From Syntrophaceae bacterium UBA2280 (lineage in GTDB: Bacteria > Desulfobacterota > Syntrophia > Syntrophales > Smithellaceae): a stretch of 25,036 nt of DNA. Shown piece by piece: positions 8,204 through 13,592 of the stretch (position 1 is the first letter of the stretch; the number at the start of each line of letters is the position of its first letter). The translations under genes and the position numbers were made by a program. The stretch is taken from positions 1 to 25,036 of the forward strand of contig DDWS01000066.1 of NCBI GenBank assembly GCA_002347685.1, read 5' to 3'. Below the pieces are notes generated by a model. It saw nothing but the letters and a program-made list of their open reading frames with translations, was not told the origin of the DNA and made no database searches.

Positions 8204-8592
8204 AATCAAGGGATGCACCTTTGATATGAGCCTTCATGCATGTACCTTTGCGATGCGACATCCTGTCGGACGAGGCCTGGTGCGAAGATTTCTGCACGCC
8301 GATGGAGATTCGTGTTGAGGAACTACGCGGTAGAATAAGGGCGACGACGAAGCGCTTGTGGTACTTGATCAACTCGCTCAGGAGCCCGAGATGCACCGGA
8401 GGCACTCAGATTGCTATGCCTATGAGCTTTGTGGTGCGTCGTGGTTGTGATCGAGCCAACATCGTTGTGCGGTGTGAGCTACACGCTTGACACGACGGTT
8501 GGCATCCCCACAGCCTGAACACATCATATCGCCGAGGGAAATTCATCTCGACTTCGATTCCACCTCATCGTTAACTGCCTGATCGTTTAAGA
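8204..8592. other. Noncoding stretch, nothing recognised
   Basis: Short frames only. An 84-codon plus-strand frame (8236-8490) has no ribosome site, domain or membrane pattern. Composition is intermediate between the GC-rich signalling locus and the AT-rich element to the right, consistent with decayed sequence at a junction. Confidence 0.5.
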
Positions 8593-8705
8593 GCGTTATC
8601 CCGCGTAGGTAGGTTAGGAAGGATCAGCGGGGGGCGAGGCCGCGAAGCGTCGAGCCAGCGCCCTCCGCCCTTCCGTGAAAACCGTACCTTAAGCGGGGAT
8701 AACGC
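8593..8705. repeat. 113-bp imperfect palindrome, MITE-like or large hairpin
   Basis: Outer arms GCGTTATCCCGC (8593-8604) and GCGGGGATAACGC (8693-8705) are inverted copies with one extra G. Inside, GGAAGG (8617-8622) pairs with CCTTCC (8669-8674), and GCGGGGGGCG (8627-8636) with CGCCCTCCGC (8659-8668) save one G-T. The intervening segments are loosely complementary as well, so nearly the whole unit folds back on itself. It holds no frame. A non-autonomous transposon-like repeat is the best guess; no clear target duplication is seen. It sits between convergent genes and could also stop transcription. Confidence 0.55.
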
Positions 8706-8739
8706 GGATGCAGGGCCGGATTAATATCAATATTACTTT

Positions 8740-9534
8740 TCACTTTTTGTTTCCCAGGAATTTTTTTATATATCGGGGGATCTCTTCCGGTTCGATTTTC
8801 TTTTGCTTTATGTAACCCCGAAGAAGTGATTGAAGCTCTGCATCTGTATAGCCTATTTTTTTTAGTCTTGAAAATTGTGACTCAAGGTTCCCTTGTTTTC
8901 TCGCCAGAATTGGATTCGTCTGACGACTATTATTTTTCCAAATCAGCATTGCGCAATTATGGTTACAGCTTTCTCTCGGATGTTTCGAAAGGACTGCAAA
9001 ATAACGACCACAGTGCGCGCACTTTTTGAATGCATCACCAAACGTCTTCCCATCTAACGCCTTGGCTATCTGCCGCGCATAACTATATTCGAAATCATGG
9101 CCTTTTTTATCTGTGATTTTATATGTGTGAACTCTGTTGACACTGATAGTAAAAGCCATAGTCGTATCCAATTTCAGCCAGTCTCCCGGTTGATTTTTCA
9201 TCTTCTGAAAAACTTCCATGAGTTCGATGGCTTTTCTTTGGTAATCCTTAAATACGTCTCTAACGGATTCCTCATCATCTACTGAACCAATTAAATTTTC
9301 AATATCATCATCTGTAGCATTCGTGGGTAACGTTTGAATTGGGAAAAAATAATACCCGATATTTTCCGGGTAGGCCACAATACACTCATATTCCGTAACG
9401 ATGTCGAGGAAATTTGATTCGCTCATACCGTCGATGTCTATCCACAAGAATTTCAAGCACCACTCAATTGCCCTCTTACGCTTTTTTGCAGCAGAGAGGT
9501 CAAGATAAAGTCTTTGTCTGGATCTGGCTTTCAT
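8740..9534 (-). CDS. CGNR-like zinc-finger protein of a mobile element
   Basis: A 264-aa protein (ATG at 9534, with GGAG 9 nt upstream; an earlier ATG at 9549 lacks a site). The only recognisable part is a four-Cys cluster near residues 172-194: CAHCGRYF then ESCNHNCA, a CxxC-x14-CxxxC pattern like the CGNR zinc-finger fold seen at the C-terminus of ABATE-type proteins, though the CGNR letters are not conserved. The N-terminal two thirds is mixed helix and strand with no known domain. The basic C-terminus (GYIKQKKIEP, IPRYIKKFLG) could touch nucleic acid. It is transcribed divergently from the RepA-like ATPase, with shared operator-like repeats between. A DNA-binding regulator or a cargo/defence protein are both possible. 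Confidence 0.65.
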   Translation of the reverse strand: MKARSRQRLYLDLSAAKKRKRAIEWCLKFLWIDIDGMSESNFLDIVTEYECIVAYPENIGYYFFPIQTLPTNATDDDIENLIGSVDDEESVRDVFKDYQRKAIELMEVFQKMKNQPGDWLKLDTTMAFTISVNRVHTYKITDKKGHDFEYSYARQIAKALDGKTFGDAFKKCAHCGRYFAVLSKHPRESCNHNCAMLIWKNNSRQTNPILARKQGNLESQFSRLKKIGYTDAELQSLLRGYIKQKKIEPEEIPRYIKKFLGNKK

Positions 9535-9564
9535 ACATTCACGCTCCATTCATCATCGTGCAAC

Positions 9565-9611
9565 ATAAGTATACGATTATGAGCATCTTGTCAATTTATG
9601 TGTATACTTAT
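9565..9611 (-). promoter_or_regulatory. Promoter and inverted-repeat operator of the zinc-finger gene
   Basis: ATAAGTATAC (9565-9574) and GTATACTTAT (9602-9611) form a perfect 10-bp inverted repeat. On the minus strand, TTGACA (9594-9589) and TATACT (9573-9568, 15-bp spacing; TACTTA at 17 bp is the alternative) lie within it, the -10 inside the left arm. More copies of the half-site follow: TGTACTTA at 9629-9636 and TATACTTA at 9693-9700. A repressor binding both arms would shut this promoter. Confidence 0.55.
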
Positions 9612-9639
9612 TTTATTTAATAAAATCATGTACTTACAT

Positions 9640-9685
9640 TTGACATATCCGATCGCAGTCTATATGTTCCACGTCGTAAGGAACA
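9640..9685 (+). promoter_or_regulatory. Promoter of the RepA-like gene with overlapping TGTTCC/GGAACA repeat
   Basis: TTGACA at 9640-9645, a 17-bp spacer and TATGTT at 9663-9668. A 6-bp inverted repeat TGTTCC (9665-9670) / GGAACA (9680-9685) covers the -10 and the expected start near 9675, as an operator or a 5' hairpin would. The palindrome ATGTACTTACAT (9628-9639) abuts the -35. The ribosome site GAGGAGG is at 9702-9708. Confidence 0.6.
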
Positions 9686-9715
9686 AATATAATATACTTA
9701 CGAGGAGGATCAACT

Positions 9716-11125
9716 ATGACAAATGCAGCTGAGGCACAAAACACAATTAACGGTTCAGATGAAGAACAAATCCCCATCGAATATCAGAATACGCGTGAGC
9801 GTCCATTCACACCGTATGATTTTGCCGAAATAGTAACACCTGAAACCAAGCACTTTTTTTTGATGCGTTTGGCAAAAGAGAGCAAAGACAAACAATACCA
9901 GCAAGCTATTATAACTGTAGCTGCGGAAACCCTGAAAACGGCACCGGAAAAGTTGTTAGGTGAATTCCGAACTACTTATCTGAATAATCAGAATGCGCAG
10001 GGAAATAGTATCAATAAACGAGGCCCATTCCGTTTTCTCCCAGTCAGCGATCTTTACAATATGTCCAGTTCAACGGATTGGCTGATTAAGTCCTATTTGG
10101 ATAAAGGCACCCTGGCTATGCTTTTCGGGAAATCAGGAACGTATAAATCCTTTTGCGCTATTGATATGGGTCTCTCGATTGCCACCGGATCTGACTGGCA
10201 TGGTAACCCCGTTAGCCAGGGAAAGGTTTTTTACATTTGCGGGGAGGGGCAGAAGGGAATATCTCGCCGGATAAGAGCCTGGGAGATCCATTATGGGATC
10301 CCTCTTGATAATGTTGATTTTTTTACATCAGACCGGCCAGCACAGTTTTTAGACGAGGAATCCGCATTAGACGTCGTAAACGCAGTGAGTGAACTTTGTG
10401 ATCAGAATGGCATGCCTGCCTTGATAATCATCGACACATTAAATAGAAATTTTGGAACTGGTGACGAAAATAGTACCACGGACATGACGAGGTTTATCAA
10501 TGTTATCGATAAATATTTGCGCATTCAATATAACTGCACTGTTTTAATTGTCCATCATGCGGGGTTAAAAGACACAAATAGGGCTAGGGGCGCCTCTGCA
10601 CTACATGCTGCGCTTGATTGGGTGTATCAGGCAGAAGTGTCTAGAGAAATACTGGAACTATATAGCGTGAAATCAAAAGATCATGAACTATCCCCGTTCA
10701 CATCTTTTATCCCATTACCAATCACTCTTGATTGGAATGAAGACGATGGAAGTCCCATGACGTCTGTCGTTCTTAAAAACACCGCCAATAAGGTCGGGAA
10801 TATCAAGCCGCTCAGTGCTGCAAACAAAATCGCATATGACACCTTGAAAAATATTGTTGCGTGTAATGCCGGGAAATCGATGGACTTAGGAGTCTGGCGG
10901 GAAGCCGCCTACCAGGCGGGTATATCTCCAACAGGTACGCCTGACGCGAACCAAAAGGCCTTTCTCCGCGCCAAGAAATATCTTGAGGGGATGAGGTTGG
11001 TCGAAACAAAAGATGGTTATTTATGGAATATAGCAATGACGACACCGGACACCGGACATACAGAGGACATTCAAGGGACATTGTCCGTTGACATCAAAAC
11101 GGACAGACAAGGACACCCCCCCTAA
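9716..11125 (+). CDS. RepA-like P-loop ATPase (AAA_25 family, putative replicative helicase)
   Basis: A 469-aa protein. Residues about 105-330 form a RecA-fold ATPase of the RSF1010 RepA/AAA_25 kind: Walker A GKSGTYKS (138-145), Walker B ALIIID (235-240), VHHAG (279-283) carrying the sensor His, and RARGASAL (289-296) with the candidate arginine finger. Members act as hexameric helicases or helicase loaders at plasmid and phage origins. The N-terminal 100 residues are polar and unmatched; the C-terminal 100 look like a winged helix (VWREAAYQAG, AKKYLEGMRLVETKDGYLW) that could bind origin DNA. Start: ATG with a strong GAGGAGG site 7 nt upstream. It is followed, over its own last codons, by a cluster of GGACA repeats. 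It is the likely replication gene of the element. Confidence 0.82.
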   Translation: MTNAAEAQNTINGSDEEQIPIEYQNTRERPFTPYDFAEIVTPETKHFFLMRLAKESKDKQYQQAIITVAAETLKTAPEKLLGEFRTTYLNNQNAQGNSINKRGPFRFLPVSDLYNMSSSTDWLIKSYLDKGTLAMLFGKSGTYKSFCAIDMGLSIATGSDWHGNPVSQGKVFYICGEGQKGISRRIRAWEIHYGIPLDNVDFFTSDRPAQFLDEESALDVVNAVSELCDQNGMPALIIIDTLNRNFGTGDENSTTDMTRFINVIDKYLRIQYNCTVLIVHHAGLKDTNRARGASALHAALDWVYQAEVSREILELYSVKSKDHELSPFTSFIPLPITLDWNEDDGSPMTSVVLKNTANKVGNIKPLSAANKIAYDTLKNIVACNAGKSMDLGVWREAAYQAGISPTGTPDANQKAFLRAKKYLEGMRLVETKDGYLWNIAMTTPDTGHTEDIQGTLSVDIKTDRQGHPP

Positions 11126-11142
11126 AGGGTGTCCTGTTGTCC
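11047..11142. repeat. GGACA/TGTCC cluster with hairpin over the ATPase stop codon, candidate origin
   Basis: GGACA occurs at 11047, 11054, 11065, 11076, 11101 and 11111, and TGTCC at 11082, 11130 and 11138: nine copies in 96 bp, several 10-11 bp apart. AGGACACCC (11110-11118) pairs perfectly with GGGTGTCCT (11127-11135) with the stop codon TAA in the loop. There is no T-run, so terminator action is doubtful. Repeats inside or beside a Rep gene suggest iterons. Confidence 0.55.
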
Positions 11143-11238
11143 GGATGTCTGTGAGGCTGGAAGGCAATATAAATTCATTTTAGCCGATCCAGAAAATGGT
11201 TCCACTACTTAATCAAAACATAATAGGGAGGTATTCAA

Positions 11239-11550
11239 ATGAAAAAGACTACACCAAAACAATCAGCAAAGATATTGAGCCAGAAAGATATATTCAACCT
11301 AGAAGGTCTGGTTCATACAATTGGCAGCAATGGCTCAGCGTATAGGATATTAGTGACTTACCCTCCAAGTGTAGCGAAACAGGTATCCCTAGATATCGCC
11401 CATGAGCACTGCCTTCAGTGCAAAGATGGCTGCTTTGGTTGCGTCGAAGTATGCACGACGGAAATTTGCCCTCTTTACCTTTACCGTCTCGGGGGTGATC
11501 CGGCACGTGTGAATAAAAGACAAGATGTAGGCTGTGTTAACCGGATTTAG
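11239..11550 (+). CDS. Small Cys-rich protein of phage/element type
   Basis: A 103-aa protein with GGGAGG 7 nt before its ATG. Six cysteines cluster at 58, 61, 65, 68, 72 and 77 (CLQCKDGCFGCVEVC, then EICPLY), plus C99. This ends in CPLYLYRLGGDPARVNK, a pattern (C....CPL..YR.G..P) that I recall from short uncharacterised proteins of phages and integrated elements. It probably binds zinc, less likely an iron-sulfur cluster. The N-terminal 50 residues are basic then mixed strand. It lies between the ATPase and the excision genes; function unknown, but DNA or RNA binding is plausible. Confidence 0.65.
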   Translation: MKKTTPKQSAKILSQKDIFNLEGLVHTIGSNGSAYRILVTYPPSVAKQVSLDIAHEHCLQCKDGCFGCVEVCTTEICPLYLYRLGGDPARVNKRQDVGCVNRI

Positions 11551-11578
11551 ACCAAAAACAGGTCAGTAAGAATTTCTC

Positions 11579-11632
11579 AAAAAGGATTCAATGAGCGGCA
11601 GCTCGGACTAAGAGTTGCCGTTCATTGAATCC
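11579..11632 (-). terminator. Strong hairpin with T-run on the minus strand
   Basis: The 17-nt arms at 11584-11600 and 11616-11632 (GGATTCAATGA... with ...TCATTGAATCC) pair with a single G-T, and CTC/GAG (11602-11604, 11612-11614) extends the stem. On the minus strand the stem runs straight into CCTTTTTGAG, a textbook intrinsic terminator shape; on the plus strand the T-run is 10 nt away and weak. It may stop antisense reading from the tRNA side, or serve as a structural site for the element. Confidence 0.5.
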
Positions 11633-11704
11633 GGGAAGCCATTTTATAATACAACGTATTCACAGAAACATGTTCAGGGATACCGGCAGAACGGAATGAA
11701 TCAC

Positions 11705-11730
11705 GGGCACAAGCCGGGCACAGGTATAAT
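11705..11730 (+). promoter_or_regulatory. GGGCACA direct repeats abutting a TATAAT upstream of xis
   Basis: GGGCACAA (11705-11712) and GGGCACAG (11716-11723), 11 bp apart, end directly before TATAAT (11725-11730). No good -35 is seen, so the promoter may need an activator. The same repeat recurs at the integrase 3' end, suggesting one protein (integrase or excisionase) binds both places. Confidence 0.5.
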
Positions 11731-11755
11731 TTAACAAACATAATATTAGGTGTTT

Positions 11756-11968
11756 ATGAAGGCACAGAGGATTACTAATCCACAGGCTATAAAACGATTA
11801 TACTCGGTAAAAGAAGCGTCTGTTTACCTGGGTCGATCTGTTTGGGCTGTGCGTGAAATGCTCTGGGCCGGGAAAATGCCTCACTTAAAAGATGGCAGGC
11901 GCATATTAGTTGACTTAAGGGATATGGATGCGTGGATCGACAAAAGCAAAGTCGTAACGGAGTTTTAA
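11756..11968 (+). CDS. Excisionase-like helix-turn-helix protein (HTH_17 / AlpA type)
   Basis: A 70-aa protein starting at ATG 11756 (a GTG two codons earlier is possible; the ribosome site is a weak TTAGG). The core LYSVKEASVYLGRSVWAVREMLWAGKMPHLKDGRRILVDLRDMDAWI is the winged HTH_17 excisionase pattern: recognition helix, turn, K.GRR beta hairpin, then D.WI helix. Proteins of this kind bend DNA at att sites to steer integrase toward excision, or switch element genes on. It lies upstream of the repressor and integrase genes and behind a promoter carrying repeats shared with the att side. The assignment to the family is firm; the excisionase role is inferred from position. Confidence 0.8.
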   Translation: MKAQRITNPQAIKRLYSVKEASVYLGRSVWAVREMLWAGKMPHLKDGRRILVDLRDMDAWIDKSKVVTEF

Positions 11969-11985
11969 TCGAACCCATTTTTTAC

Positions 11986-12014
11986 TTGACATTAATAAGC
12001 CATTGGCTTAGTAT
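11986..12014 (+). promoter_or_regulatory. xre-int promoter with a perfect palindromic operator between -35 and -10
   Basis: TTGACA at 11986-11991, a 17-bp spacer, TAGTAT at 12009-12014. The spacer is filled by TAAGCCATTGGCTTA (11996-12010), a perfect 7+1+7 palindrome, the usual place and shape for an XRE dimer site. The predicted transcription start falls at about 12020-12021, which is the ATG of xre itself, so the message would be leaderless; indeed no ribosome site precedes that ATG. Confidence 0.68.
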
Positions 12015-12019
12015 AAATC

Positions 12020-12220
12020 ATGACACCAAATGATTTAAAGAAATGGCGTGAGGCCAACGGATACAGTCAGAGCGGACTGGCAAAAGCTTTATCAGTCCAC
12101 ATCATGACAGTAAGCCGCTGGGAACGTGGCATTAGGGAAATTCCACCCTTCCTACACCTGGCCTTAACCGGCCTTGTATTGCAGGACAAAGTGGGAGTAA
12201 CAAAAAGAAAGGAGACATAG
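12020..12220 (+). CDS. XRE-family transcriptional regulator
   Basis: A 66-aa Cro/CI-type HTH protein: LKKWREANGYSQSGLAKALSVHIMTVSRWERG is a complete five-helix core, with recognition helix around HIMTVSRWE. It is single-domain without a dimerisation tail. It lies 3 nt before the integrase gene, whose AAGGAG site is in its last codons, so the two are co-transcribed. Its own promoter carries a 15-bp palindrome placed to block polymerase, so it probably represses itself and integrase, setting a low level of recombination. The ATG has no ribosome site and coincides with the expected transcript start. Confidence 0.85.
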   Translation: MTPNDLKKWREANGYSQSGLAKALSVHIMTVSRWERGIREIPPFLHLALTGLVLQDKVGVTKRKET

Positions 12221-12223
12221 TTT

Positions 12224-13327
12224 ATGGGTTCCATTTATTTACGCGGTCATACATATTGGCTCAAGTACTATCGCAACGGCAAGTCCTACCGAGAGTCAGC
12301 GCAGACAGAAAAGGAGTCAGAGGCAAAAAGGTTATTAAAGAAGCGGGAGGGAGAAATCGCAATCGGTAAAATCCCAGGGGTTTACTTTGATCGGATTACA
12401 TTTGATGATCTTTGTGACGATTTTCTCGCCGATTACCGAATCAATGAGAAAAAGTCTTTGGTACGGGCGGAAAGAAGCGTAAACCATTTAAAAGCGGCCT
12501 TCAATGGATATAAAGTGCCTCAGATTACTTCACCGAGAATAAAAGCATATATTGAGGAAAGAATAACTCAAAAAGCTGCCAATGCTACGATTAACAGGGA
12601 ATTAGCTGCCCTGAAACGAATGTTCAATCTTGCGGTACGGCAGACACCACCAAAGATTGATCGTGTGCCATATATTCCGATGCTCAAGGAAAGTAATGTG
12701 CGCAAGGGATTCTTCGAGCATGCTGAATTTCAAGCATTAAGGGATGCATTGCCGGAGTATCTGAAAGGCTTTACCACTTTCGCCTATAAGACGGGCTGGC
12801 GGGTGTCGGAAATTGAAGGGCTCACCTGGGCACAGGTTGATCTCGGAAATGGGATAGTGAGGCTTGAAGTCGGCGAAACGAAGAATGACGATGGCCGCAC
12901 TGTTTATCTTGACGAAGAATTGCGAGATGTTTTTCAATTTCAATACATGGCTAGAAAGGGCCATAAAAAGATCATGCCGTGGGTTTTTGTTAATGAATCG
13001 AAAAGCGGACCCATAAAGGAATTTCGTGGCGCATGGGCAACAGCTTGTGAAACCGCCCAAATTGGCCATCGACTATTTCATGATCTCAGAAGGACAGCGG
13101 TAAGAAACATGGTTAGGGCAAACATCCCGGAACGTGTTGCCATGATGATTTCCGGTCATAAGACACGGAGCGTTTTTGAACGATACAATATAGTAAACGA
13201 CACGGATCTTAAGCTCGCCTCGCAAAAGCAAGAAACCTATCTTCAGGCACAAGTGGGCACAAATGCGGGCACAATGGCGTTATTTCCTACCGAAGTAAAT
13301 CAGAATAAATCTTCTCTAAATCCCTGA
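12224..13327 (+). CDS. int: Tyrosine recombinase (phage-type integrase)
   Basis: A 367-aa site-specific recombinase. The N-terminus (GSIYLRGHTYWLKYYRNGK) is the three-stranded arm-binding domain; a SAM-like core-binding domain follows (about 60-150; FLADYRINEKKS to LAALKRMFNLA); then the catalytic domain with Arg193 (TGWRVSEIEGL), Lys in GETKNDDGR, His286-x-x-Arg289 (HDLRRTAVR), His312 (SGHKT) and nucleophile Tyr321 (FERYNI). All catalytic residues are present, so it should be active. The last codons encode GTNAGT because a GGGCACAA repeat runs through them. The stop lies 6 bp from the tRNA-Leu 3' end, its likely target. It is co-expressed with the XRE repressor. Confidence 0.95.
   Translation: MGSIYLRGHTYWLKYYRNGKSYRESAQTEKESEAKRLLKKREGEIAIGKIPGVYFDRITFDDLCDDFLADYRINEKKSLVRAERSVNHLKAAFNGYKVPQITSPRIKAYIEERITQKAANATINRELAALKRMFNLAVRQTPPKIDRVPYIPMLKESNVRKGFFEHAEFQALRDALPEYLKGFTTFAYKTGWRVSEIEGLTWAQVDLGNGIVRLEVGETKNDDGRTVYLDEELRDVFQFQYMARKGHKKIMPWVFVNESKSGPIKEFRGAWATACETAQIGHRLFHDLRRTAVRNMVRANIPERVAMMISGHKTRSVFERYNIVNDTDLKLASQKQETYLQAQVGTNAGTMALFPTEVNQNKSSLNP
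13245..13274 (+). repeat. Three GGCACAA direct repeats at the integrase 3' end, putative arm sites
   Basis: AGGCACAA (13245-13252), GGGCACAA (13255-13262) and GGGCACAA (13267-13274), 10 and 12 bp apart and about 60-90 bp from the tRNA 3' end. Position next to the att site and helical spacing fit arm-type binding sites for the integrase N-terminal domain. The same word recurs upstream of xis. Confidence 0.55.
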
Positions 13328-13333
13328 TATTCT

Positions 13334-13421
13334 TGGTACCTGGGGTGGGAATTGAACCCACACAACTGCAAGAGTCGAGGGATTTTAAGTCCCTTGCGTC
13401 TACCAATTCCGCCACCCAGGC
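13334..13421 (-). tRNA. tRNA-Leu (anticodon UAA)
   Basis: An 88-nt class II tRNA with CCA encoded. The acceptor stem GCCTGGG pairs with CCCAGGT (closing G-U), discriminator A. Anticodon arm AGGGA-CTTAAAA-TCCCT with anticodon TAA at 13387-13385, a long variable arm, and T arm GTGGG-TTCAATT-CCCAC. It appears complete, so insertion of the neighbouring element kept the tRNA functional. It decodes UUA (and UUG). Confidence 0.96.
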
Positions 13422-13443
13422 CCATACTGAATCATACTGGCAG

Positions 13444-13472
13444 TTTATAGTATGTTTAATCGGGTGTGTCAA
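13444..13472 (-). promoter_or_regulatory. Promoter of tRNA-Leu
   Basis: On the minus strand TTGACA (13472-13467), a 17-bp spacer and TATAAA (13449-13444), near consensus. The transcript should begin about 16 nt before the mature tRNA 5' end at 13421. Confidence 0.75.
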
Positions 13473-13549
13473 GAAGGAGATCAGAGCATCATTTCGCCGT
13501 ATTAAAACAGAAGCACAAAGTTTTTGTTTCTTGAAGCCCCGGCTGCTTT

Positions 13550-13562
13550 TATGCTAAGCATA
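13550..13562. promoter_or_regulatory. 13-bp palindrome ahead of the deaminase gene
   Basis: TATGCTAAGCATA is a perfect 6+1+6 palindrome 30 bp before the chosen ATG at 13593. Size and place fit an operator, but no convincing promoter pair can be assigned around it. Confidence 0.3.
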
Positions 13563-13592
13563 CCAATCTTTGATGATAAAGGATTGTACAAG

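Larger units (their letters stand above)
8740..13333. mobile_element. Integrated element at tRNA-Leu (minimum extent; left end unknown)
   Basis: A block of AT-richer genes: tyrosine integrase, excisionase-like HTH, XRE repressor, Cys-rich small protein, RepA-like ATPase and a CxxC protein. The integrase stop is 6 bp from the 3' CCA end of an intact tRNA-Leu, the usual site for such elements. The right boundary must lie in or next to the tRNA 3' end. I looked for a second copy of the tRNA 3' sequence to the left and did not find one, so the left boundary is somewhere upstream of 8740, possibly near the 8593-8705 palindrome, or even off the window. No capsid or conjugation genes are present, so it resembles a satellite or a plasmid-like integrative element. 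Confidence 0.6.

Noticed and set aside
8236..8490. 84-codon plus-strand frame
   Set aside because: No ribosome site, no domain, atypical codon use; likely noncoding.
11966..11977. AATCGAACCCA, 10 of 11 to part of the tRNA-Leu T arm, considered as a left att site
   Set aside because: It lies between the excisionase-like and xre genes, inside the element, with no further similarity on either side.
13524..13592. Longer deaminase start at TTG 13524
   Set aside because: The added residues have no counterpart in the family and a palindrome lies in that stretch; ATG 13593 gives the usual N-terminus.
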